64,000 nucleotides of DNA, from positions 2,294,001-2,358,000 of the forward strand of contig JARUPY010000083.1 in assembly GCA_029817715.1 (NCBI GenBank), given 5' to 3'. The DNA comes from Melastoma dodecandrum. Taxonomy: Eukaryota; Streptophyta; Magnoliopsida; Myrtales; Melastomataceae. The notes beneath the pieces are model-generated. The model saw only the letters and a list, made by a program, of their open reading frames with translations. It did not search any database and was not told the DNA's origin. Made by a program: the position numbers and the translations under genes. Below are positions 12,462 through 23,734 of the stretch, in pieces. Every line of letters starts with the position of its first letter. Position 1 is the first letter of the stretch.

Positions 12462-13724
12462 TCTTACCTGGGAACATCCTGCCGCTACTTGGGATTTCGA
12501 TATTCTTTCGCAAATGATTATCCTCCGACCCTTTGTTCTCGCAGGTTGCAAGATCTCGAGCTGATTGTTTGCTGCAGTATAAACGATTCAGTGTAATGTA
12601 CAAAAATTTCTTTCTAGCTTTTCGGAAACAAGAGGACCTGTTCGAAGCGAAATCAAGCGATTCACTAGGCTTAATGGATACAAATTAAAAGCGAAATGAA
12701 GTGATTCACTCGATTTTATGAACAGAAATGAAGATGTGTTATTGCAAGAGCGACATGAGCAAATATAAGATCATCATTTCGGGAGCTTGGTTTCAATGTA
12801 AGATTAATCGCGAAAAACGGCAATGTAATTTTAAAATTAGTCGAATAATATCGGGAAAATGAAGTTAGAAAATCCATTTTTCTCGATAAGAAAATCAATA
12901 TTAAAAAAACCGTCTATTTCCAAAACACCCGTTAAAGAAATCGGAACTAGAAATCGGAAGGGCAAAAACACGGGTGGATGACGGTCTCTTAGGGAGGTTG
13001 GATGAAGAGTAAAAGACTTTTCGTTGTAAATAGATAAGTCAAATTATTTTCATGCGGAGTCGCAAACCTTAAAAAGAAAAGATTTGTGGCAGATAACTTT
13101 TCATTCTGATCTACTTTTTGAAATTTCTATTGAAAATTTCCCTTTTTTGACTTGCTCTGCAAACGATAAGAGTCTCTTGCGCATGTAAATGGACGACTTT
13201 AGTATCTTCGAGATGATTCGAAACTAAAGAAATTTCGGTCAACTATTTTATTTATGATGTCGTACGTAAATTGAACCGCGTTAATGTTAGCGCCAATTTC
13301 ACAAATCGGTAAAACCCCCTTTCTACGCCCAAGCAATTTTTTATTACATGTTTATTTTGGCAAAACATTTGCGGTTAAATTGCAACACATAGTAATACCT
13401 CGTAAATACCGAAAATTTTCAAGTAATTGCAATTACGCCTGGTTAAGATTTTAATCTAAATAATATACTTATTTTTAACTTACTTTTGGGACACAAAATA
13501 TAATAAAATAATTTTAAAAAAATCGGCACGTATTTAATCCAATTTCTTTAAAAATCGGAATCAATTTTTAAAACATCATCATCGCCTAGAAAAAAAGAAG
13601 AAGTAAAAAAAAAAAAACTGACAATCAATTGAATTATGTAATATTACGAGTAGTTGAATATCACTCTGTGCGATGAAACGATTATCCTTTGCACAATGAT
13701 AACCTCGTTCTAAAATCCCCCACG
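12462..13724. other. Intergenic, AT-rich
   Basis: No open frame with recognisable coding content, and no repeat structure that I can define. It separates the 3' ends of the converging GASA (+) and Tyr-rich protein (-) genes, so it probably holds both 3' UTRs. Confidence 0.4.
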
Positions 13725-14045
13725 CTAAAAGCACTCGGGAGCCCATCCACCCAACACCCAGAAATCTTCACGGGGACCTGCGACTACCGGCTCGTAACGA
13801 CGCCGTTCCTTCGATGAAGAGGCCATGACGAGGGACTTCCTCACAGGGGCTGTAGCCGTATAGTTGTTGCTCTGGCACACCTTCTCATCGTCGCCTTTCG
13901 TCTTCCCTGAGGAATCCTCCTTCCTTGTCCAATCCCTGTTGGCGTCCGCAGCGGGCTTCGGTGGACAAGGGTAGTAATAGTCGGTGGGGAAGAAGTAGTA
14001 CGTCTGCAGTCCGGCCATCGCCGAGGCACCGCCAGCGGTCGTCAT
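13725..14045 (-). CDS. Small unrecognised Tyr-rich protein, 106 aa
   Basis: I do not recognise the family. The single-exon frame from the ATG at 14045 encodes 106 aa. Its N-terminal part is rich in Tyr, Phe and Pro (YYFFPTDYYYPCPPKP). A charged middle with Lys, Asp and Glu follows, and then a Trp-containing tail (EDFWVLGGWAPECF). There is no signal peptide or membrane helix. The frame extends upstream to an ATG at 14186, but the TATA-like stretch at 14133-14145 and the low-quality upstream residues favour the start at 14045. GC-rich codon use like SDP1, unlike the AT-rich flanks, supports a real gene. It is probably a plant-specific small protein, function unknown. Confidence 0.6.
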   Translation of the reverse strand: MTTAGGASAMAGLQTYYFFPTDYYYPCPPKPAADANRDWTRKEDSSGKTKGDDEKVCQSNNYTATAPVRKSLVMASSSKERRRYEPVVAGPREDFWVLGGWAPECF

Positions 14046-14132
14046 CGTGAATATGTGATGTTGTTTGAGAGAAGTATCGGAAGATCTTGTCTCGTCACCT
14101 AAACAAATTATATGAATACATGCCTTTGTTTG

Positions 14133-14145
14133 TTTATATATATAG
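14133..14145 (-). promoter_or_regulatory. TATA-like box for the small Tyr-rich gene
   Basis: On the minus strand this reads TATATATAAAC, about 90 bases before the ATG at 14045. The position suits a plant core promoter. AT-rich chance matches are common, so support is moderate. Confidence 0.4.
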
Positions 14146-14336
14146 CATGACTTGGTTTCCACGCCTAAAATTCTTGGACGAAACAATATATAACGAAAAT
14201 ATTTTCAGATCCACTGAAGATTTATTTCATAAATATTTTTGTGAGTATATACATTTTCTTTTTTTTTAAAAAAAAAGAAAACAGAGAAAAAGAAGGCGTG
14301 TGGAAGATTTTACAGGGGAAACAGGAGATGGCCTGC

Positions 14337-16977
14337 TCAATAGTCCAGACCCTTATCATCATCTTCGTACTCGGATTCGGCAGAGCTTTCCTTCTCGGGA
14401 CTGTCCAGCTGCAAGCACTCCTCGGCAGCTTCATGGCCGTAGTCCTCCTCCTGACTTGTATGTGAAACCACCTGTGCCAAGTCCTCGCGCTTGACCACGT
14501 TGAACACCAGGCCGTCGGGGATCCTCTCCGCTTTCAGGAGATCACCTTCGCTTACCAGCATACTCGTACTGTTTCTGCCGCTTGAATCCCTTGGGTCCAC
14601 GAGAGGAGTCTCCGTGCCTTCCGGTCCCCTACCAGGACTGGTTACCCTTGCGCTGCTGTGGAAGGGATCTCTTCCGATGGAGGAGTTGGAGTTAGGACTA
14701 GGTAACTTGCCGAGATCAGCCTCGATGTCCAGATCCCTGACAAACTCGATAAACTGGTTTGCCGATGCTGTCCTCATCAGAGGCCCGCCGGATCTCGTCC
14801 ACGAATGAAGATCGACATTCTCGGATTCGCTGTCGCTGCTTTCCTGCCTGCTACCCTTATTGTTTCTGCTGCCCGAGAAACTGGGTCCGCCTTGATGCAT
14901 GGACGATGCAACATCGTTCAAGAGATCCTCTTCAAGGGATCCTGTTGAGTTCTCCCGTGCAATGCAGTTCCAGGAAGGAATCCTTCTCGAGGCACTGAAT
15001 CTGGCTGGGCCGGCAGGTAGGCCATGAGAGGTGGCGGCAGCTGAAGAAGCTCTCTCTGCGCTCCGTTTGAGCCTGCGCATGTGGTTGAGAACCGCGACGC
15101 ATTCGTCCAGGGCGAGTTCTATCCCACAGTTGGCCTTCATTGCTGAAAGCTTTTCCCAAGTGCACCTTCTGCCCTGATTCACTGCCTTTTGAAGCTCTGC
15201 GAGGGATGGATTCTGTATGATCTTCGAGTACTGAAAGTACCCCACAAAGAACGAGAAACAGTGAGCATCGGGAAAAAAAACGCAGTTTCATAGCATGAAC
15301 ATGGCACCTGGCATTAAATTGGTTTTGGACCTGAGCAAGTGTGGCGGGAATAACTACAGTAACGTCGCCCTCCCAATCTTGAGCAAACAACTGCGCTATT
15401 CCTCCAAGAGGAAATCCGAGCTCCAGAATCTGGCTGCACCTATGTTTCACTTCCATCTCTGCGAGATGGGCCAGCTAAGAAAGAAGCAATGCCAGAACAC
15501 TGCCAGGTTGAGAATCCCTACGCTCACATTCATAACAGCAAATTACATGAGCACATACCTTGAAAGCGAAGGTGCCTCCATGAGCCCTGATAAAGTCCTT
15601 CAATCTCAGCAGTGGAGCGATATGCGGGTTTGCCTGGCTCACAATGAAATGGTTGACATTAAAGAGTTCCTTCAACTGCATCATGGGCAAATCAATCTCC
15701 AAGCTGCCGTCCCTCCACCGCCGTGTCGGAGCTCTAGACCCTTCCTCAGGATCCAAGTTGAATGGTGGATGATAAGGCACTATTTCACCGCTTCGATCCT
15801 TGGCCATCAGTTCTTGCGCTTCGAAAAGGCCCGGAAAAGCGCAAGACGCTGTCACAGCACTCCAGATCACTACATGAGGCGACGTCAGGTAGTTAAGGCA
15901 TCTCGGAGGCTCATGTTTCCTGGGCGAGCACACCGTTATGCCGAGGATCCGCCCAGTCATATCATAAGCCTCTTGAAATGTCAGGTTACTCGTGAGATGC
16001 CTCAGCATCCATTGAAGATGCCTAATCTCGTGAACGGCTCCCCGAGTCATGACCCTCCTCACTACCGCAAAAATCCCACCGAGCTGGTCAAAGAATTGCA
16101 AAGAGTGCAAGGAATCCTCAAAGAAACTCTGGAGCTCGGGCCAGGACCTGGTAGCAACCACCGCGCACATGATTGATCCAACACTGGAACCGGCGATAAT
16201 TCTCGGCAGGAGCTTATGTTCAACCAATGTCTTGACCACTCCTATGTGGAATGCACCGAGCGACGCACCCCCACTCAGAAGCAAGGCTGTCCTGCCAAAG
16301 GCATGCCTCGTCTCGTGCATAAACGCAAGCTTTTCTTCTAGGGACAGTTCCTCAGAATCCGATTTGCACACCATCCTCAGCTGAGTTGATACCTCGTTGA
16401 TGTAGTCCTTGATGAGCCTCGGTACCTGAAGCCTGCCCTTGTGAAGCTCAGGGTTGCACATGTTCCCCAAATTCCTCACCAAGTCAGCCCTCATACAAAA
16501 TATGATATCTCTCAAGCAACCGTCCTCACGACGATGGTGCAACTCCTGGAGCTTGTTCCTAACCAGCTCCTCATCGTAAAGGTCTGAGTCGCTCATCCTC
16601 ATCGTCTCCCTATCCAGCATCTTCGCGGCGTGAGCCCATTCCTCGTAGGTCAGCGCGGTCCTAGTCATATTCCTCCAGAACTTCCTCCTGTAAGCCATCT
16701 CGGCCCTGGTCTTAACCTTGGTGTACCGTTTCAACACGAATGCGACAATCGTCACCATTGCGAGTATTCCCCCAGGGTTCCTGGGATGCAACCACGACAC
16801 GAACCGCGTCAACACGTCCCAAGCCAGACGGAGGTACTGCGACAGCAGCCGGAGCAGGTGGTGCCGCAGCTGCGTGACCGATTTGCAGAAGAGGACACGG
16901 AAAGCGATGGTCCGACCCACGATCGACGATGGCCCGATCGAGAAAGGATCCACGCTCGCCTCATTGCTGATATCCAT
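14337..16977 (-). CDS. SDP1: SDP1-type patatin-like triacylglycerol lipase
   Basis: Oil-body triacylglycerol lipase of the SUGAR-DEPENDENT1 family, which starts breakdown of storage oil. Three exons on the minus strand: 16977-15559 (473 aa), 15474-15331 (48 aa) and 15230-14337 (297 aa plus stop), 818 aa in all; Arabidopsis SDP1 is about 825. Both introns (84 and 100 nt) are phase 0 with GT-AG ends. The patatin domain starts near residue 229. The oxyanion motif GGASLG is at 236-241, the nucleophile elbow GSSVG at 263-267 (Ser265), and the catalytic Asp in RDGS at 423. The conserved DUF3336-type region precedes it (about 90-220), with a membrane-associating hydrophobic stretch near residues 70-82. 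The C-terminal exon is Ser/Glu-rich and probably disordered, ending in an acidic tail. The start [12 protein letters not shown] fits the family. Gene order suggests the SDP1-LIKE orthologue, but a tree is required to choose. No damage seen. Confidence 0.95.
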
Positions 16978-18398
16978 AACCCTCCTCCTCCTCCCCCCCA
17001 ACAATCTAACACTAACACCCCACCCCACCCCCAAATTACCGAAAATCTAAAGATACCCGCCTCCCCTCCGGAGTCGATCGAGGGGGAAAAAGATCCCGGC
17101 GGCGGCAACAGATGCCCACGAAGCAAGATTCAAACTTTTTCCCACTGGGATCAAGCCCGGATCGGATCGAATCAAACCCTAGTTGTATCCAGAAGGGAAA
17201 TTTCCTTACCTTTGTTCTTGGGAAGCGTGAAACAGATAAGGAAATGGGGAGACAATTTTTTGATAAATATAATAATTTTAGGGAGTTTGGAGGGCGAATC
17301 TGTTAAAAGCTGGAGACGACACGACGGGACACGTTCCCTTCTTTGGGAGGGTTTTTAGGTGTAATTTTGTCGACTTTCAGTACCAAAAGAGAAGATTTGG
17401 ATCAGGGAAATGGTGTGGGGAATGAGATAGAGATCATCCGCCGACCAAACCTGCGATGATGATGATGACGATGAATAGCATATATGTAATTAATTATCAA
17501 AGGGTAAGTATTGAGTAAGCCCCCCGTAGTTTTGTTTTTGGTATGTTCAAATAAAATTAAAATGTACAAGGAGGCCCTCTGATTAGGCTTAAAGAACGTG
17601 ATTTGGTTTTGAGCTATCCGTCCTTTTTCATATAAAGTGTTTTTGTTCTCCTTCCTCCATTATACCCACCCTCCGATTGTAGTGTCTATCCACACTTCGA
17701 CTTTTGAAGACCATGTTGCATGCTCCTGTATCTCCAGGCCAGCTCTCTCTCCTCCATGGTGAAGCTTTCTCCTAACTTCCCACATCTTGCCCAATTCTCG
17801 TTACAGAAAATGATATCTAACTCCCCCTCTCCCATTCTCCATGATAATAGTTTGTTAAATTCACACCTTAGCTAGCATTCTACCCCCCCCCCCCCCCCAC
17901 AAAAAAAAAAAAAAAAAAATTCAGAAACATTTAGTTGGTTTTCGGGTCGTTAAGAAGTTTTCCTTTGGCTTGATTAGGTTTGGTCTGACCCACTTTGCCC
18001 GGATCGCATCATCGGAGTCAGCAGCCATTAGATGCCATATGTGTTTGAGCGTGCACGCCTTGCACCAGTTTGAGACCCCAAGCCTTCTACCTTTTCTTAC
18101 TTGCGTACTATTTGGGTATCAACATGCGGAAGCAAAAAACTATATTTTTATTTATGAGAAACCGCTTAGTCTCCTAGGAGACATCTATTTGTAAGATAAG
18201 AAAATATCTAAAAATATTCCCTAAATATAATCAATATTTCCTAAAATCAAATAAGATATTATTATAAGTATAAAATCTAAACTAAATATAACAATAAAAA
18301 TATCATATCCCCAACAATATCCTTCTTGCTAATATTTTTTAGAAATCTTTTGAATATCGATCTTTTTATTCTCTGACCTTTTTCGGTTTGAGCGTGTT
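16978..18398. other. SDP1 upstream region and intergenic DNA
   Basis: Just upstream of the SDP1 ATG the minus strand is G/A-rich, a likely 5' leader running to about 17400. A run of 16 C followed by 19 A (17883-17919) is low-complexity sequence. No other gene is supported; the frame at 17970-18194 has no recognisable product. Confidence 0.4.
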
Positions 18399-19330
18399 TT
18401 CTTCTTTTCACATAATAGAAAAGCTTTTACTTTTCATTTTCACGGACATAAACTCACGACCATAAGGATTTATAGTGGTGCAAGTCATATCCTTAAAATA
18501 CAAACTATAACTTTCTCTAACATTTGACCCACACCCAGTAAACTTTAATTGATTCCAGACATCTGATATATATTTGGTACTTGTCATTGTTTTCACGTCA
18601 ACTGTAACTCTGCCTTTGAGATCTAGGAATTCTCCATTCCCAATCCTCACTCTTGATTTGCTAGACTTGTCTAGCCTCACAAAACTACTCAAATCTGACG
18701 TCATGTGATTTGTACAACCATTGTCTATCAACCAAGTATGATCTTGTACCTTTGCCGAGAAACACGTAGCAACAAACATATGATCATCTTCTTCTTCTAT
18801 TGTTTGTGCTTGTTCCTCTTGAGAAGGTTCATTGTTTGGACAAACTTTATCCACATGGCCAAGTTGTTGGCATGACCTGTATCTTACAGACAGAAACAAC
18901 GGTTTTTAGGATGATTATCTTTCATGGTGAAAATTTTCTTCTCCTTAACTTATCTTCTTGTCTTTTCTCCTCTCGAGATCTAGATTGTCTAGCAACATAG
19001 GCACCTTCAACACTTTTTTCTTCTTTGATCTTCTTGTTTATGATTTGCATCATTTTCTTGTTGTATCAATGTTATTGAGCTTCAAAAGCAAGTATCATCT
19101 CAGTTAACGAGATGTTTGACAAATCTTTAGAGTCTTCAAAAGATATCTTTGACTCAAATCTTTATGACAAACTCATCAGCACTTTCTACACAATTCTGCT
19201 ATATGGCAATTCCTCTCAAAGAAGCCGAATTTTGTTGATAATCGTCGTAAACTCCAAGCAATTAATCTTTGGTTGTAATTTATCTCTCATGACATGAATT
19301 TGAAGCTTCGACCTACTAGACCAATGGATC
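18399..19330 (-). pseudogene. Ty1/copia gag-protease remnant
   Basis: Minus-strand fragment of a copia polyprotein. The clearest part (18899-18408) has a gag zinc knuckle missing its first Cys (CQQLGHVDKVC), an acidic linker, and an aspartic protease region reading TWLIDNGCTNHMT, where the family has a D-S/T-G active site. Further upstream on the minus strand (about 19300-18950) short gag-like pieces survive in different frames with many stops. No integrase or RT follows, so this is a truncated dead copy. It lies in opposite orientation to the copia remnant at 2.3-4.4 kb. Confidence 0.8.
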
Positions 19331-19888
19331 TTAAGAGGAAAAGAACTCAGAGAGATGGCCCCACCTCAACCATTATAGTATGTGCCCATGATGCCATAGT
19401 CTCAGGGATTTTCGGATTCTAGGTGAATATGAATAGGTTTTGAGCATGGAATCAATTCTACATTTTCAGAATTTAGAACATACCCCGCTCAATCGAGCAA
19501 TAACCCAAGGATTTATTATACTGGTTCCGGTTCCAACCCACAAATAGACAACACAAAACCCTTGTATCTTATTTTTCTAGTTTACCATCTTCATCCCGAA
19601 CCCTTAATTATAAACACGAAATCGATCGTCAATGGCCTACATTGTAGATCCGACGGATCTCCCAAACACAGAAGAATTAAAAAAAAAAAATCAAGAAACT
19701 TAGAAAACCAAACCCCCCACCAAATCCCGGAGAACTAAGCGATCAATGCAACAGCCTAGCAAAATGGCATATCCTACTTGAGAGGATATCCCCTAGGAGG
19801 CTAAGACACAGCTCTGACCCTAAAAAGCTAACCCCTGCTCCCTCCAACTAAGACGATCATCGCGAGATCCACCGACAACTGGTAATGC
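19331..19888. other. Intergenic, left flank of the large MULE
   Basis: No coding region recognised. The sequence has retroelement-like texture but no domain I can name. Confidence 0.3.
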
Positions 19889-19898
19889 GGTATCACTG
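19889..19898 (+). repeat. Left target-site duplication of the 8.7-kb MULE
   Basis: GGTATCACTG, identical to the ten bases directly right of the element. Mutator-like elements usually make 8-11 bp duplications. Confidence 0.85.
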
Positions 19899-19934
19899 GG
19901 AAGCTGCTAACGATACGTGCACGTAACGGTTACG

Positions 19935-20510
19935 TAGTTTACTAAATTCGTTTATAATCACTTTTTACTAAAAAAGACAACACAATTAGTAAAAAAATTT
20001 GTAAATTTTACTAATTTTTTACTGTTCACTCTTAGTAAATTTTACTAAATCTGCGTTTGCATTTTCTTTAGTAATTTACTAATTTTTTCACTGTTCACAT
20101 TTAGTAAAAATTACTTCTTTTATTTTGTAAAACATAACTAAAATTAGTAATCATTTACTAATTTTGTTATGATATTTAGTAAAACACTGTTTGAATTAGT
20201 TAAAGTGTTAGTAAAGTTTTACGGGTTTCGTAAATGTTTACTGATTTCTACATGATTTTACAGATAAATTTTGTAAACTGTTACTAAAAAGTTTAGTAAT
20301 TTACTAATTCGAACAGTGAAACCCGAACCTATTTACGAACATAATTTCAATGTGAAATTATCATTTTTCCCCCGACACTAAATTGCTAAATATATTACGA
20401 AGCTTCTTAGTAATCTCGTCCTCATCGCGGACAACTTAGTAAATATATTATGAACGTAATTACTAATCTTGTGTGTTAGTTTCGTAAGTTTTACTAACTA
20501 TGACCCCAAG
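19935..20510. repeat. Subterminal TTAGTAAA/TTTACTAA motif array of the MULE
   Basis: More than twenty short motifs of the form TTAGTAA or its complement TTACTAA occur in both orientations directly inside the left inverted repeat. The right end has only a few (28525-28590), and a small cluster sits internally near 24445-24525. Such arrays could be transposase-binding sites, but no function is shown by sequence alone. Confidence 0.7.
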
Positions 20511-20631
20511 ATTCGCATTTAATTGTCTGCATTTTCACTCTGCAGATTTTCATTTTGCTTCCTCCCGTCTGCAGTTGTTCGTCCTTGCTCTCTCATCTTT
20601 AGGCAGAGGAGTACGTCCAAGCTTCCTCATC

Positions 20632-21010
20632 TTCTGCTGCAGGTCATCGTCCCTCCTCTTCGGCTGCAGGTGAAGTCACATGATCCTCTTCTTCAGCTGC
20701 AGGTGGAGTGACACCGTCCTCTTCTTCGGCTGCAGGTGGACTCACACCTTCCTCGTCTCCGGCTGCAGGTGGGGTCCCACCTTCCTCCTCTTCGGCTGTA
20801 GGTGAAGACCCACCTTCCTCCTCTTCGGCTGTAGGTGAAGACCCACCTTCCCCCGCTTCGGCTGCAGGTGGAGTGACACTTTCCTCTTCTTCGGCTGCAG
20901 GTGGAGTCACACGGTCCTCTTCTTCTGCTGCAGGTGACTGACAGCTTCATCTTCTTCGGCTATAGGTGGAGTCCCTCCTTTCCCTCTTCGGCTGCAGGTG
21001 GAATCCCAAC
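20632..21010 (+). repeat. 33-bp minisatellite, about 11 units
   Basis: Units share GGCTGCAGGTGGAGT and CCTCTTCTTC-like segments, with start points spaced almost exactly 33 bases (20664, 20697, 20730, 20763, 20796 and so on). Because the unit is a multiple of three, frames stay open on both strands: an Ala/Ser/Gly-rich 11-aa repeat on plus and an acidic Pro/Glu-rich one on minus. It precedes the transposase and may be part of its 5' exon or leader. Confidence 0.8.
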
Positions 21011-21309
21011 TTACTAACACTGCAACCATCTTTTTTCCGCTGTTTGGTGGAATCCGAGCTTCCTCCTCGGTCGCCTGAAGAAATGGAAACTGTATTCAAG
21101 CCGGATCAACCAAGATTCGGTGAAGACATGCTTCCTCCCTTATTGTAGATAATTTGGGTCAGATTGTTATGAGGTAGAACCATATTTGTGAAGTTGGTAA
21201 GCTGGCTAGAAGTTGGAAATGGACCAAACAAATAGTAGCATTTATGTTATGGTTCGACGAGAAGTCAAAATAAGTGAACTGCAAAACCATTTTCCGAATC
21301 TATTGTTAA

Positions 21310-23475
21310 CCTCTTCTTTTCATATATGTGAATGTAGGTAAGCAGGATGTGAACGACTTCTTCAATATAGTCACTGATATGAATGAAGAACAGCTGTTGA
21401 ATATGTCATTTGGTACTACCGAAGAAGCTGAAGAGTTCATTAAAATGTATGCGATGGTTCATGGCTTTTCAGTTAAGAAAAGAGATCGGCAAAAACTTCA
21501 GAACGGTGAATGCGTCATGAGAAAGTGGGTTACTCAAGGGAAGGCGAATGTTCTGATACCCCTGTGTGGACGGCCAATAGTCGGGTTAGAGCGTCTGTGA
21601 AGACGGGTTGCAACTGTTTCTTCAAAGCGAGAGTGGAGGTAAATGGACAATGGACTTTGGTTGCAGTTCAGTTGGAACACAATCATGAAATGGTGAGTGA
21701 AGGTTTATCATATTTCATGGGAGAAAGGCGCCACATTTCCGACGAAGATATGACTTTTATGCGCCGAATGCTTGACGTTGGATTTAGACAGTGTGATATT
21801 ATGCGACAAGTTGTACACGCATCTGGTGGACACTCACGTGTTGTTTCCTAATGAAGGACCTCAATAACCGGAAGTGGAAAGAAGAGTCGGCTGGGGTTAT
21901 TGGTGGTTGTGATTCCGTCCTTGCATATCTCATTTCTAGGAAGAATAGTGAGACTGGTATGGCCTTTGAAACATTTGTGGAAAATAATGAAGTCAGTCGC
22001 ATATATTGGGACGACAGTACCTCAATAACTGATTACCAATCATTCAGCGATGTCGTAACCCTAGACTCCACGTTCAAGACGAAAAAAGATGGAATGCAAA
22101 TGGTGATCATCGTCAGTGTGAATCATCATCATCAAACTACTGTATTTGGGGCTGCTTTGATGACTTATGAAACAATTGCTGACTACACTTGGCTCCTACG
22201 TACTCATACACAGAACATGGGAGGCAAACATCCGATGAGCGTTGTCACAGACGCCGACAAAGTGATGATTGCATCTGTGAGAGAAGTATGGCCATCGGCA
22301 AGACACAGGTTATGTCTTTGGCATTTCAGTCGGAACATTGCGTGTCGTGTACAGGATCCAGGAATACGAGCCCGTATTTCGTCATTCATGTACAGTAGTA
22401 GACCAAGTGAAGAAGTCGAAGAGGAGTGGTCTTCTTTAATGACCCATACATGATCGATAAGCATTAGATGGCTACAACAGATTTATGCATGCCGACATAT
22501 GTGGTGGCAAACGTATCTTCACAGACATTTTTGGGCAGAGCTGAGAAGCACTCAACGTTGCGAATGAATGCATGCATATATGAAGGGATATGTGAACATG
22601 AAACATAAAATGCATGATTTCGTACACAATTTTGAGAGTGCAGTAGCTGATCTTCATCACAAGGAATACCAAGAGGATTTTAACTCATTGCATAAAGCAT
22701 TTATGCCAATTACGATGTTGCGCCGACTTGAAGAGGATGCAAGTCGAGTGTACACCATGAGTTCTTTTAGTAAAGTTCAGTCCGAGATACAAAAGGAATC
22801 ACGATTTTACGTGGAAGATATAGTTGACGAAAATATCGCGAGGGTATACACTCTTTCGTGTTATGACACTGAGCATAGGTACGTGCAAGTGTCATCTGCC
22901 AAGTCAACTATCCAACTCAGTTGCAGCAGCTTACATTTTGAGATATTTGGTTTTTCGTGTGCCCACCTATTCCACGTTGCGAAAATAGAAGGATTCTTTT
23001 CCATACCAAGGCATCTGGTCAATAAAAGGTGGACAAAGTCAGCTAAAAGTATAACTTATGAAGGTCTCTCAGGCCACCAATACGGTGTCGACCTTGCTGA
23101 TCTACGCTAGGGTATTCTCATGACTGCATGCAGACATATGTGTTTTCTGGCCGGGAGATCGGACAAGGCATTTCGCAGCTCCGGAAAAGTATTGAATCAT
23201 TGATGTTGGAGTTGAAAAGTAGCTGCGGGGACGATGAAGGTAGAACAAGGGTTGATGATCGCGTGGCTGTTAATATTGGTGACGAGATTCGTCGAGAGCA
23301 TGTCATACATTCTGGCAAGGATAACTGTCATATCGGCCCGTCTCAACGGCAAGAAAATTGTGGCATCAACATCCACAAAGAAGGTAACGTATGTAGTGAA
23401 AGTAATTCTGACATCGAAGATAATGTGTGCTACGATGATAACTCAGTTTATGGACAGCTAAATATGTACCCTTAA
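21310..23475 (+). pseudogene. FAR1/FHY3-type MULE transposase, frameshifted
   Basis: Transposase of the FAR1-related MULE group. Order of parts: a FAR1 DNA-binding zinc-finger region (about 21400-21690; EEAEEFIKMYAMVHGF, later CNCFFKARV and LEHNHEM). Then the linker with DLNNRKW (about 21851), and the DDE-type core at about 21960-22400, with first Asp in VVTLDSTFK, second Asp in VVTDADKVM and the CLWHFSRNI motif. A C-terminal SWIM-like finger follows at about 22910-22980, and last a low-similarity tail. The frame breaks near 21540, near 21845 and at the stop at 22451, so no single protein can be made. The SWIM finger has CSS where CxC is expected. Mutations look like ordinary decay. Confidence 0.88.
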
Positions 23476-23734
23476 TTTATGAATTCGTCAGCAATTCATG
23501 GTAACTTCCTTTTACATCCGCCTGGTCATGAAGTTTTTCCGATAGGAATCATTCTACAGGCAGTAATGCAAAAAGAAGCATCTGGCATATTCATAGGGAC
23601 ATCACACTATTGCCACCTATTACAAAAATGACCATTCTGGTTTGCAAAAATAAAACGGCGATGTCAGAGACTTCATCAATTTGGTCGGGCAAATCCCTCC
23701 CAACATCTTGACAGTGCAGTGGCTATCAAATTGC

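Noticed and set aside
12115..12603. Minus-strand frames over the GASA gene
   Set aside because: They overlap the cysteine-rich GASA exon in antisense, which has all 12 family cysteines in the sense frame.
15295..16176. Long open frame (293 codons) on the plus strand
   Set aside because: It lies antisense to the conserved SDP1-type lipase exons and shows no protein similarity. It is a shadow of GC-rich coding sequence.
16630..17358. Plus-strand frame of 242 codons
   Set aside because: Antisense to SDP1 exon 1 and its leader. Low-complexity Pro-rich content with no domain.
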